Shown: positions 35,125 to 43,571 of the stretch, piece by piece
How the letters are laid out: every line of letters starts with the position of its first letter
Position numbering within the stretch: position 1 is the stretch's first letter
NCBI RefSeq assembly: GCF_014174305.1
Contig: NZ_JABEQH010000005.1
Coordinates: 1 to 64,000 of the forward strand
Length of the DNA: 64,000 nt
Source of the DNA: Gluconacetobacter johannae
GTDB lineage: Bacteria; Pseudomonadota; Alphaproteobacteria; Acetobacterales; Acetobacteraceae
Direction of reading: 5' to 3'
Made by a program: the position numbers and the translations under genes
Notes under the pieces: model-generated
What the model saw: only the letters and a program-made list of their open reading frames with translations
Database searches by the model: none
What the model was told of the DNA's origin: nothing

Positions 35125-35631
35125 TCAAAATTGCCTTCCGAAAGCGGCCGGGTCCTGCAGGTTATGATAGCTGCGGCCGAGCCAGATCAGGCCTTCCCGA
35201 TTGTCTGCCAGACTGACGGCCTGAACGGTACAGAACAAAACATCATGCGTTCCGACGCTGGTGACTTTATCGATGATGCAGTCGAAATTTACCGTCGCGC
35301 CGACCAGGGCAGGCGCCTGCGTCTTCAGCCGGGTCCATTCGGCCAGGCCGAAACGGTCATCCATGGACAAGCGCCGGCTTGCGAAGCCATTGGCAAGTGG
35401 CTGGTGATCGCCCCCGAGGACATTGACGCACAGGGCCTTGTTTTGAAGAAAAGCCTCGTGGGAACTGACGGTCCGGTTCATGCAGACAAGCAGGGTCGGT
35501 GGGGTGTCCGTGACGCTGCATACGGCGGAGGCCGTGAAGCCGTGTCGTCCAGCGGTCCCATCCGTTGTGATGATATTGACGGCCGATCCAAGCCACGACA
35601 TGCCTTCCCGGAATAATGCACTTTCAACCAT
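35125..35631 (-). CDS. flavin reductase, RutF/HpaC-like
   Basis: This 168-residue short-chain flavin reductase makes reduced FMN for a partner monooxygenase. Typical blocks are ALFREGMSWLGSAVNIITTDG at the start, SVTDTPPTLLVCMNR in the middle and LIWLGRSYHNL near the end. It has no monooxygenase beside it. The only flavin-dependent luciferase-like monooxygenase of the window is 25 kb away at 60059, and an FMO at 43572 carries its own NADPH site. The ATG at 35631 is preferred over a TTG at 35640. Confidence 0.88.
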   Translation of the reverse strand: MVESALFREGMSWLGSAVNIITTDGTAGRHGFTASAVCSVTDTPPTLLVCMNRTVSSHEAFLQNKALCVNVLGGDHQPLANGFASRRLSMDDRFGLAEWTRLKTQAPALVGATVNFDCIIDKVTSVGTHDVLFCTVQAVSLADNREGLIWLGRSYHNLQDPAAFGRQF

Positions 35632-35712
35632 GGCTTTCAATGTATCCAGTCATTCTGAGTTCGCGAGGTTTTATTGGTATAAAATCTTTGGAAATGAACG
35701 TATTTCAAAAAA

Positions 35713-36426
35713 TCAGGTCGTTCTTTCCGAAATATATCTTATGCAGTGTCGGGCCAGCGCTTTCGTCGAGTCGACATGAGGCAGGATATCGTCAAACACC
35801 TCCTTGATAAGAGGAAGCTCCGTGCAGCCCAGTATGACGGACCCGGCACCTCTCTGACGAAAAGACTGAACCGCCTGTATGGCAAACGGCTTTGCCATTT
35901 CGGATTGTCCACCCTTTATCAATTGTATGGTCCGGTCCACCAGATGCTGCTCTGTCTCGGTCGGGACGATGCATCCATATCCGGCCTGGGTGAGTTTGCG
36001 TTCATAGAAGCGCGAGCGAAGGGTCCCCGCCGTCGCCATGATTGCGACGCCACAGGATCGCAGGTCGGTGTTTTCATCCAGTTCCTCGCGAACGGCATCG
36101 ACGATATGAAGAATCGGGATGGTGACGCAGCCGGCGATCTGGTCGTAGAAATGATGAGCCGTGTTGCAGGGGATCACGATGGCCGTCGCCCCGGCGTGCT
36201 GCAGGCGCAAGGCGTAGTCGCGCAACATGGGCAGCGGCGAGGGGACGGTCGAATCGATAATTGATGAACTGCGATCCGGGATTGTCGGATCGGAAAAGAT
36301 CAGGAGCGGAACGTGGTCCTGATCGCGCCTGGCGGGGGTAGACAGGATCACCTGTCTCATGAAATCCGCTGTTGCCGCGGGCCCCATTCCCCCCAGGACG
36401 CCGATCATCTTATGGGTCGGATTCAT
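35713..36426 (-). CDS. aspartate/glutamate racemase family protein
   Basis: This 237-residue two-domain, cofactor-independent racemase is of the aspartate racemase/YgeA type. The GGMGPAAT motif is at residues 12-19. The two catalytic Cys lie in IPCNTAH (Cys87) and in GCTELPL near residue 200. It would interconvert amino-acid enantiomers. It overlaps the hydantoin racemase gene by 17 bp, so the two are co-translated. The substrate could be Asp or Glu, or an amino acid freed by the neighbouring carbamoylase. Confidence 0.9.
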   Translation of the reverse strand: MNPTHKMIGVLGGMGPAATADFMRQVILSTPARRDQDHVPLLIFSDPTIPDRSSSIIDSTVPSPLPMLRDYALRLQHAGATAIVIPCNTAHHFYDQIAGCVTIPILHIVDAVREELDENTDLRSCGVAIMATAGTLRSRFYERKLTQAGYGCIVPTETEQHLVDRTIQLIKGGQSEMAKPFAIQAVQSFRQRGAGSVILGCTELPLIKEVFDDILPHVDSTKALARHCIRYISERTT

Positions 36427-37090
36427 TCAGTCTGCTTTCGCGAAGGGTGCAGAGGCCGAGCGCCATCGCAACCGCCGAACTCGTCGGATCGATAACGGGC
36501 ATTCCAAGCCTGTCTTCCAGAGACGATCGGAAATGGGCCATGCCGGCGCATCCCATGAGGATGACATTGGCCCCCCCGGATGCCAGTGCGCGACCGGCGT
36601 CCACCATCTTTTCGATCAGCAGGGGGGATGTCGCTTCCTCGGCCGTGGCGGAGATGGCGGCGCTGCCGGCATAGCGGGACGTCAGCCCCATCATGCGGAC
36701 CATCCGGCGCTGGCGAAGGGTCGACAGATCGGACAGGGAAATGATGCCGAACTGGTCGCCGACCGTCAGGGCATGCAAGATGGCGCTTTCACCGCAGCCA
36801 AGAACGAGAGAACCTTTCGCCTCCTCCCGGGCTCCGGTCAGTCCCGGGTCGCTGAAACACGCGACGACATAAGCCGATGCTCGTTCCCTGCGGATGGTCT
36901 GCTGCACCAGCGGGGCGACCATGTCGGCGTCCTGCTGCCGGGCAATTCCCGGGGGAGCCGAGGGATGGTCGCAGACGTCGATTGTGAACGACGTCTGCTT
37001 GCGTATCGCGTTCAATTCGCGGTCAATGACCTGGGTCACGCGCGTGGACGCGTTCGGGTTGATGACCAGTATTCGTTTTTTGTCCGACAT
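36410..37090 (-). CDS. hydantoin racemase (Asp/Glu/hydantoin racemase family)
   Basis: This 226-residue protein begins with RILVINPNAS, the hallmark of hydantoin racemases. It has the paired catalytic cysteines at Cys78 (VVACFSDPGL) and Cys181 (ILMGCAGMAH), the spacing seen in characterised hydantoin racemases. It would racemise 5-substituted hydantoins so that a D-specific pathway can use both forms. The ATG at 37090 is chosen; a GTG at 37129 would add 13 residues. It lies 100 bp downstream of the N-carbamoyl-D-amino-acid hydrolase gene on the same strand. Confidence 0.88.
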   Translation of the reverse strand: MSDKKRILVINPNASTRVTQVIDRELNAIRKQTSFTIDVCDHPSAPPGIARQQDADMVAPLVQQTIRRERASAYVVACFSDPGLTGAREEAKGSLVLGCGESAILHALTVGDQFGIISLSDLSTLRQRRMVRMMGLTSRYAGSAAISATAEEATSPLLIEKMVDAGRALASGGANVILMGCAGMAHFRSSLEDRLGMPVIDPTSSAVAMALGLCTLRESRLNESDP

Positions 37091-37190
37091 GGAAGGCAGC
37101 CTATCTTGCGTGTTGCCCCAGGGTATCACAGGTCAAGGCTTGAGAAGCGGCGCCGTTTCACGAACGTGGGAACCATCTTCCGGCCCGCGG

Positions 37191-38147
37191 TTATTCCGCA
37201 GTCGTCTCCGGCACGCACCCGACGCCCGTCTGCTCGACGATGCGGGAATACCAGTGGGGACGACGATGGGATTCGAAGTTGAACATTTTCGATTTTCCCT
37301 GCTGGCACATATCCAGATCGCAATCGGCAACCGCGATTTCATCCGCAAGCGTTTTGGTCTCGGCGACGATGCGGCCGTTGGGGTCCACGATGCAGGAGCC
37401 ACCGATCAGCCCCGATCCGTCCTCGTTGCCGGCCTTGGCGACCGCGACGGCCCAGCACGCGTTCATGTAGGCATTGGCCTGAACGACCAGTTGCGCGTGG
37501 AAGGTACGCAGTTCGGCGGATTCCGATTCTCCGCCATTGGGATCGTACGCCGCGGAGTTATATCCCACGCACAGCAGTTCCATCCCTTGCAGGGCGAGGC
37601 ACCGCCAGCCCTCGGGCCAGCGACGATCGTTGCAGATCAGCATGCCCATGATGGCATCCTGAAGATCCTTGCCGCCGCGAAATGCGGGGAAACCCATGTC
37701 GCCATACTCGAAATAACGCTTTTCGAGCTGCTGATAGACGGCATTCGGCCGGGGCTCGACAGAACCGGGAAGGTGAACCTTCCTGTATTTGCCAATAATA
37801 TTTCCCTTCGTATCGACCATGATGGACGAATTGAAGCGGCGGTTGTCGGGCGTGATTTCGGCGTATCCGATATAAAAGCCGATCTTGAGCTCACGCGCCC
37901 GGTCGAACAGGGGCTGGACGTTCGGATTGGGCATCGCGCTCTCGAACTGAGAGTCCAGGTTCTCGCCGTCCAGTATCCAGCGGGGGAAAAACGTTGTGAA
38001 CGCCAGCTCCGGAAAGACGACCAGATTCGCGCCCGCATCGGACGCTTTCTCGAGGAGTGCGATGATCCGGTTGAGGGTGGCCTCCCGACTGTCGTTCTTT
38101 TGTGTCGGTCCCATCTGGGCCGCAGCGATCCGAATAACGCGACTCAT
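37191..38147 (-). CDS. N-carbamoyl-D-amino-acid hydrolase (nitrilase superfamily)
   Basis: This 318-residue carbon-nitrogen hydrolase closely resembles Agrobacterium D-carbamoylase. The Glu-Lys-Cys triad is Glu47 (VVFPELAFTTFFPRW), Lys123 (GKYRKVHLPG) and Cys172 (ICNDRRWPEGWR). The RRFNSSI and FNFESHRRPHWY segments also match that enzyme. It removes the carbamoyl group from N-carbamoyl-D-amino acids, giving the D-amino acid, ammonia and CO2. The ATG at 38147 follows GAGAGAA. It heads the leftward set with the hydantoin racemase, the Asp/Glu racemase and perhaps the flavin reductase. Confidence 0.9.
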   Translation of the reverse strand: MSRVIRIAAAQMGPTQKNDSREATLNRIIALLEKASDAGANLVVFPELAFTTFFPRWILDGENLDSQFESAMPNPNVQPLFDRARELKIGFYIGYAEITPDNRRFNSSIMVDTKGNIIGKYRKVHLPGSVEPRPNAVYQQLEKRYFEYGDMGFPAFRGGKDLQDAIMGMLICNDRRWPEGWRCLALQGMELLCVGYNSAAYDPNGGESESAELRTFHAQLVVQANAYMNACWAVAVAKAGNEDGSGLIGGSCIVDPNGRIVAETKTLADEIAVADCDLDMCQQGKSKMFNFESHRRPHWYSRIVEQTGVGCVPETTAE

Positions 38148-38219
38148 ATTTCTCTCGCATCGATGTTGGGAATGGAAGGATTCATGATCCGGCCACAGGT
38201 ATATGGTAATACTGATGGT

Positions 38220-38239
38220 ATCCAATCGGCTGATTGGAT
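38220..38239. promoter_or_regulatory. inverted repeat upstream of the carbamoylase gene
   Basis: ATCCAATC-GGCT-GATTGGAT is a perfect 8-bp inverted repeat, 73 bp upstream of the carbamoylase start in an AT-rich gap. A further half-site, GATTGG, occurs near 38279. GATGGTATCCAA at 38214-38225, which runs into the repeat, is nearly repeated at 34987-34998 (GATGGTATCTAA), upstream of the nitroreductase. It is a likely operator for the leftward genes. Confidence 0.5.
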
Positions 38240-38363
38240 TCAATATTACCCATTATAAATAAAACCTCGATCCTATTTGGATTGGTTATATGAACGGGTG
38301 TCCGCCTGGGGCGCCGCCGATGCCTGGCCGACGGCGGCTGCCGTGTCATCGTTGTCGGGCGCT

Positions 38364-40004
38364 TTATGATCCGGCGAACTCGGTTCCCGTGGCTGCCGCG
38401 GCCTCCTGTGATGCGGGTCGGAAATGCGGGATCGCAGCCAGAAGCTGCGCCGTATAGGGTGCCCGCGGGTTCTGGAAAACCTCCTCGCAGTTTCCGGTTT
38501 CGACGATCTTGCCGTTCTGCAGGATGACCATCCTGTCGCAGATCATCCTGACGATGTGCAGGTCGTGACTGACGAACAGATAGGACATGCCCTTCTCGCG
38601 TCGCAGCCGTTCCAGCAATGCAAGAATTTCGGATTGGGCCAGGACGTCGAGCGCCGCTGTCGGTTCGTCCAGAATCAGCAGTTTCGGGTCGACGGATATC
38701 GCCCGTGCGATACCTACGCGCGCGCATTGTCCACCCGAAAGCTGATGGGGGTAACGGTCGAGCAGAGCGGGAGCCAGGCCGACATCTGCCGCGCATTTCT
38801 CGACATGATGCCGCAGCGCGCCGGGGTCTCTGGCGGGGCCCAGCCGGCGCACCGGGTCGGCGATCGAGTCAAATGCGGTGAAACGGGGATTGAGGCTTCC
38901 AGCGGCATCCTGAAACACGAGTTGTATATGGGGTCTCTGTTCCGCCCGAAAGAAGTCGTGCGCCCCGATCGTGCCGATCGACCGGCCCTCGAAACTGATG
39001 GCGCCGTCGTCCGGATCCAGCAGTCGGCCGACGAGGCGGGACAGGGTGCTTTTGCCCGACCCGGATTCCCCGATCAGGCCGAGGCTTTCACCGGGTGCGA
39101 TGGTGAACGAAACATCGTCCACCGCGAGATGGCCGTTGGCGTAGCGCTTGCGAAGGTTTGAGACTTCCAGGAGGGGGCGCCGTTTCCGGGAGGTCGTCTT
39201 CCCGGCCGGGTGGGGTTGGGCCGGGTGCATGGTCGTGCAGGCTTCGATCAGCCGCTGCGTATAGGCATGTTGGGGGTTCGAAAAGATGTTGGCCGGCGAG
39301 CCGGATTCGACAACCGTGCCTTTCTGCATGACGGCGATGGAATCGCAGTATTGTGCCGCCAGACCGAGGTCGTGCGTGATAAGCATCATCGACATGGCCC
39401 GTTCCCGCGACAGGCGGAACAGCAGGTCCATCACCGCTTTCTGGGTCAGGACGTCGAGGCCTGTCGTCGGTTCGTCGGCGATAATGACGGATGGCGAGCA
39501 TGCTATTGCCATGGCGATCATGACGCGCTGGCAGAGTCCCCCGGACAGTTCGTGCGGATAGACACCCATACGACGGGAAACATCCGGAAAATTGACCGAT
39601 TCCAGAAGATGGATGACACGCTGCCTGATCGCGCCCCGGTCGAGGGATTCATGGGCCTGGATGACATCTGACAGCTGATCGCAGATTCGCCGGGTCGGGT
39701 TCAGTGCGGCGTGCGGGTTCTGGAAGACCATGGCGATGGATGCGCCGCGCAGGTGGCGCGGCGTTCGGGCGGTAATATCCTGATCCCTGAACCGGATGCG
39801 TCCGCCGGTTATGGACGCCTGCTGCGGCAGCAAGCCCATGACCGAAAGACCGGTGACGGATTTTCCCGATCCGCTTTCGCCGACGACGCCGAGAATCCTG
39901 CCTTGTTCCAGGGACAGGGATACGCCGCGCAGTGCATCGAAATGACTGTTCCGGCCCGTGAACCTGACGTTGAGGGCATCGATGTCCAGTATGCCCCGCA
40001 TCAT
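38364..40004 (-). CDS. dipeptide/oligopeptide ABC transporter, fused double ATPase
   Basis: This 546-residue protein carries two complete ABC ATPase domains in one chain, like GsiA or a DppD-DppF fusion. Walker A GESGSGKS occurs near residues 43 and 320. The first signature is LSGGLCQR, where Leu replaces the usual Gln after GG; the second is LSGGQCAR. Walker B segments are VIIADEPT and LLILDEPT. It powers import by the permeases encoded just upstream. The start overlaps the permease stop (ATGA). It is the last gene of a four-gene Dpp-type operon. Confidence 0.92.
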   Translation of the reverse strand: MMRGILDIDALNVRFTGRNSHFDALRGVSLSLEQGRILGVVGESGSGKSVTGLSVMGLLPQQASITGGRIRFRDQDITARTPRHLRGASIAMVFQNPHAALNPTRRICDQLSDVIQAHESLDRGAIRQRVIHLLESVNFPDVSRRMGVYPHELSGGLCQRVMIAMAIACSPSVIIADEPTTGLDVLTQKAVMDLLFRLSRERAMSMMLITHDLGLAAQYCDSIAVMQKGTVVESGSPANIFSNPQHAYTQRLIEACTTMHPAQPHPAGKTTSRKRRPLLEVSNLRKRYANGHLAVDDVSFTIAPGESLGLIGESGSGKSTLSRLVGRLLDPDDGAISFEGRSIGTIGAHDFFRAEQRPHIQLVFQDAAGSLNPRFTAFDSIADPVRRLGPARDPGALRHHVEKCAADVGLAPALLDRYPHQLSGGQCARVGIARAISVDPKLLILDEPTAALDVLAQSEILALLERLRREKGMSYLFVSHDLHIVRMICDRMVILQNGKIVETGNCEEVFQNPRAPYTAQLLAAIPHFRPASQEAAAATGTEFAGS

Positions 40005-40858
40005 GTCCGTGTCCTTGGATCCAGAAGGTCGCGCAGTCCGTCGCCCAGAAGATTGAAACACAGGATCGTCAGCATCAGGACCGAGCCCGGGAAAAGCACC
40101 AGCCACCATCGGCCCGACGACATGAAATGCGCCCCGTTCGCGACCATCACCCCCCATTCGGGGGTCGGAACCGTGATGCCCAGACCAAGAAAGGACAGCC
40201 CCGCCGCGTTCAGGATCGCCCAACCCAAATTGAGCGATGCCTGAATGGCGACGGTCGGCAGGATGTTCGGCAGCAGGAAGCTGATGACGATGCGCGGAGT
40301 GCTGTTGCCGGACAGATGCGCGGCCTCCACCCAGCCCAGATGGCGGCGGGCGGCGACCTCGGCCCTCGCCACGCGAATATAGAAGGGAAAGTTGATGATC
40401 GCGGTCGCGTAAATCAGGTTTTCGACCGAATTTCCCAGCGCCGCGACCAGCGCCATCGCCAGGACAAACAGGGGAAACGCCGTCAGCACGTCCACCACAC
40501 GCCCCACCAGACGGTCCAGCCGGCCGCCGAGATAACCGCAGAAGCAGCCCACGGTCACGCCGGCGGCCAGTGACAGGCCGACGGCGGAGACCGCGATGGC
40601 AAGGTCGAGGCGACCGGCCGCCAGGACGCGGCTGAGAACGTCGCGGCCCAGTTCGTCCGTTCCGAACCAGTGGTGCGGTCCGGGCGCCTGCAGGGCATGC
40701 GGCACGTCCGAGGCCAGCGGATCGTACGGGGATATCCATGGAGCGGTGAGGGCGAGAAACGCCAGCATAAGGGTGGCGCCGGCGGCGATGCCTGTTGTCG
40801 GGCTATGGCTGAAAAATCGCGCGGCGGGAGACATCCATCTTGCCGTCAGGGAGGGCAT
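40001..40858 (-). CDS. DppC-type ABC transporter permease
   Basis: This 285-residue inner-membrane permease has six hydrophobic segments. The HHWFGTDELGRDVLSRVLAAG block is typical of DppC/OppC proteins. The cytoplasmic EAA loop is VEAAHLSGNSTPRIVISFLLPN. The ATG at 40858 is preceded by GGAG; a GTG at 40870 overlapping the DppB stop is an alternative. It pairs with the DppB-type permease upstream and the fused ATPase downstream. Confidence 0.92.
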   Translation of the reverse strand: MPSLTARWMSPAARFFSHSPTTGIAAGATLMLAFLALTAPWISPYDPLASDVPHALQAPGPHHWFGTDELGRDVLSRVLAAGRLDLAIAVSAVGLSLAAGVTVGCFCGYLGGRLDRLVGRVVDVLTAFPLFVLAMALVAALGNSVENLIYATAIINFPFYIRVARAEVAARRHLGWVEAAHLSGNSTPRIVISFLLPNILPTVAIQASLNLGWAILNAAGLSFLGLGITVPTPEWGVMVANGAHFMSSGRWWLVLFPGSVLMLTILCFNLLGDGLRDLLDPRTRT

Positions 40859-40866
40859 TGTCGTTT

Positions 40867-41898
40867 TCACTCCATCGATACGCGTGGATCGACGAGGCCT
40901 TGCAATATATCGACCAGCAGATTGACCATGATGAACAGGATTGCCATCAGCAGGATGAAGCCTTGCACAGGCGCGTAATCGGACGCCACGAGCGCGTCCA
41001 GGGCATAGGACGCGACGCCGGGCCATGAGAAAACTTTCTCGACCAGTACGTTCGCGCCGAGCATGGTCGAAAAGACGATGCCGATCGTCGTCAGGATCGG
41101 CGACAGGGCATTACGCAGCGCATAGACGGTGACGATGCGCCACGTCGGAAGACCCATGGCGCGTGCCGTGCGGATGAAGTCGGAATTCATGACCGTCAGC
41201 AGCGAGGCGCGCGTCATGCGCGTCAAAGGAGACAGCACGAACAACGCCATCGTGACGGCCGGAAGCAGAAGCTGTCCCGCGGCCTCCCGCCACCCGGCGG
41301 GGTCTCCCGTCAGCAGGAAATCGACAAGCAGAAAGCCGGTTATGTCATGCGGCAACGGCGTGAATATGTTGATGCGACCGGTAGGGTCCGGGACGAGGCC
41401 GAAGATGTAATAGAAGACATAGATCAGGAAAATAGCGGACACGAAAGGCGGAATGCAGAAGCATATTGTGCATAGCGTGCGGATGCATTGATCCCACCGG
41501 CTGTTGGCGTACCATGCCGAGACGATGCCCAGCGGCAACGAGAGCAGCAGGCTCAGGCCCAAGGCCGTCAGGGTCAGTTCGAGCGACGCCGGAAGCCGGG
41601 CCTGGATATCGTGCATTACCGGCTGGCCGGTGGTCAGGGAATTTCCGAGATCGCCGGTCATGATCCCCGCGACATAGTGCGCCAGCTGAATGGGCATCGG
41701 CCGGTCCAGCCCCATCTTGTGGCGCAGACCGTCGATTTCGGCCTGTCCGGCATTGGGGCCCGAGGCAAAATACACCGCCGGATCGCCGGGGAGAACCCGC
41801 ATCAGGACAAACGTAAAGACGATCACCCCCAGCAATGCGGGCAGGGACGCCAGGGCGCGTGCGCCGATCCGTCGCCGGAATGTCTGCATCATGGACAT
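40867..41898 (-). CDS. DppB-type ABC transporter permease
   Basis: This 343-residue permease has six predicted membrane helices. It has the N-terminal VIVFTFVLMRVLPGDPA segment, the MGLDRPMPIQLAHYVAGIMTGDLG periplasmic block and an EAA loop FIRTARAMGLPTWRIVTVYALRNA. It forms the channel with the DppC-type partner. It lies 12 bp after the substrate-binding protein gene, so all four transporter genes form one operon. Confidence 0.92.
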   Translation of the reverse strand: MSMMQTFRRRIGARALASLPALLGVIVFTFVLMRVLPGDPAVYFASGPNAGQAEIDGLRHKMGLDRPMPIQLAHYVAGIMTGDLGNSLTTGQPVMHDIQARLPASLELTLTALGLSLLLSLPLGIVSAWYANSRWDQCIRTLCTICFCIPPFVSAIFLIYVFYYIFGLVPDPTGRINIFTPLPHDITGFLLVDFLLTGDPAGWREAAGQLLLPAVTMALFVLSPLTRMTRASLLTVMNSDFIRTARAMGLPTWRIVTVYALRNALSPILTTIGIVFSTMLGANVLVEKVFSWPGVASYALDALVASDYAPVQGFILLMAILFIMVNLLVDILQGLVDPRVSME

Positions 41899-41910
41899 CG
41901 TTCCTTCCCC

Positions 41911-43524
41911 TCAGACGCGGCGCAGGCTTCGAAAATCGATCTGGCGATGGAACTGGTAGGTAAAGCCGTCGATGTCCGGCGAAGTCACCGCATCCATGTT
42001 CGGCTGCCAGAGCATGATGAGCGGGACCTGATCGGCCAGAAGTGCGATCATCTTCCGGCAGGCGTCCTCGTATCGGGCTCTGTCGGTTTCGAAGCGCGCG
42101 GCGCCGGTCAGATCGACCATCCGTGGCGAGTTCCAGCTTGAGAAGTTCCAGCGCTGGTTGCGGGTGAAATAGAGGTAAAAGAAATAATACGTGCGCTGGA
42201 TCCAGCCGGCGGCGGTGTCCGTGTAGAACGGCAGTCTTTTTTCGGCCTCGAGCGTATTGAACTCGGCATCCGGCAATTTGCGGATATCGACCCGGATGCC
42301 GATCCGCTTGAGGGCTTCCTGTATCAGCGCGGCCATGGGCTCCGCCGTCGTGGCCTGGCTGGTGGCGTAGGAGAAGGTCGTGGCGAACCCGTCGGGAAAT
42401 CCGGCGTCGGCCAGCAGCTGTCGCGCCAGCGTCAGGTCCGTCGCCAGGGGCAGGGCCTGCGGGAAGGAAATATCGGACGGCGTTTCCCGCCAGCCCGCAT
42501 CGAACAGAGGATGGCCCCGTCCGAACAGGCTGGCGGTAAACATGTCCTGATAGGGCAGTGCCGATGCGATGGCCTGCCGAACCTTCACATTGTCGAAGGG
42601 GGGGCTCTGCGTATCGAAGGCGAGGTGGGTGAAGCAGTTGCTCTGGAAAACCGAATTGATCCTGACACGCCTGCGGGCCATCATGGCGATGACGTCGTAG
42701 GCTTCCAGATCGATGACGATGTCCGCGTCGCCACGCTCGACCAGGCTGGCGCGTGTCGTGGCTTCGGGGACCGTCTGGCTGATGACCCGTTCGAAGAATG
42801 GCGATGTGCCGGCCGACCGGGCGCCCCACGCATCATTTCGAGTCAGGATGATATTGACGCCGGGGGTAAAGCGTTCGACCCGGTAGGCCCCTCCGGCGGC
42901 CGTATTCTGCTGCATCCACTGCTGGGCCCATGGATCGTCGGGCGTGGCATGTCGGCGGGCCAGCCGGCTGTTAATCATGATCGCGTACGGCATGGCGAGA
43001 TTCGCCAGCGCCAGACGGTCCGGCCGGGGCAACAGGATTTCGATCGTGCGCGGTCCGGCAACCCGGAACTGTTCGGTCGATGTCAGGGATCCGCTGGAAA
43101 ACTGTGGCGCGGTCAGGGATCTGGCCGAAACGCCACGGTCGAGAGACCATTTGACGTCGTCGATCGTCACCGGCGTTCCGTCATGCCATGTGGCGTCGGG
43201 ACGCAGATGCAATGTGATCGTGCATCCGTCGTCGCTGATCTCGTACCGTTCGGCCAGTTCGCCCGTGATGATGTCCGGATCGAATGTCCAGATGGACCCG
43301 GATTGTTTTCTGCCGAACGTCACCAGCCGATCGTAGACATTCATGCTGACGCCAAACGATTCATGCGTGGCGCCCAGCATGGTCGGGTCCAGCGTGTTTA
43401 CGGTATTTCCGGTAATATGCCGGAGGGTCGTGCCGTTCTGCCGTGCATCGGCCATGACAGGCAGGACAGCCGGGGCGGCGAAGGAAAGTGCGCCGAGAAG
43501 ACCCTGCCTGCGGGTAATGCCCAT
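41911..43524 (-). CDS. ABC transporter substrate-binding protein (SBP family 5)
   Basis: This 537-residue periplasmic binding protein is of the dipeptide/oligopeptide/nickel family. Its N-terminus TRRQGLLGALSFAAPAVLPVMA looks like a twin-arginine signal peptide. The mature protein contains the usual NVYDRLVTF, TLHLRPDATWHDGTPVTIDDVKWSL and FDNVKVRQAIASAL blocks. The ATG at 43524 has AAGGA nine bases upstream. It sets transporter specificity, which cannot be read from sequence; in this context a carbamoyl amino acid, hydantoin or short peptide is likely. Confidence 0.92.
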   Translation of the reverse strand: MGITRRQGLLGALSFAAPAVLPVMADARQNGTTLRHITGNTVNTLDPTMLGATHESFGVSMNVYDRLVTFGRKQSGSIWTFDPDIITGELAERYEISDDGCTITLHLRPDATWHDGTPVTIDDVKWSLDRGVSARSLTAPQFSSGSLTSTEQFRVAGPRTIEILLPRPDRLALANLAMPYAIMINSRLARRHATPDDPWAQQWMQQNTAAGGAYRVERFTPGVNIILTRNDAWGARSAGTSPFFERVISQTVPEATTRASLVERGDADIVIDLEAYDVIAMMARRRVRINSVFQSNCFTHLAFDTQSPPFDNVKVRQAIASALPYQDMFTASLFGRGHPLFDAGWRETPSDISFPQALPLATDLTLARQLLADAGFPDGFATTFSYATSQATTAEPMAALIQEALKRIGIRVDIRKLPDAEFNTLEAEKRLPFYTDTAAGWIQRTYYFFYLYFTRNQRWNFSSWNSPRMVDLTGAARFETDRARYEDACRKMIALLADQVPLIMLWQPNMDAVTSPDIDGFTYQFHRQIDFRSLRRV

Positions 43525-43571
43525 GCCTCGTATTCCTTCATGGCCGATGCCGTCGCATGGCGTGCGGGATG

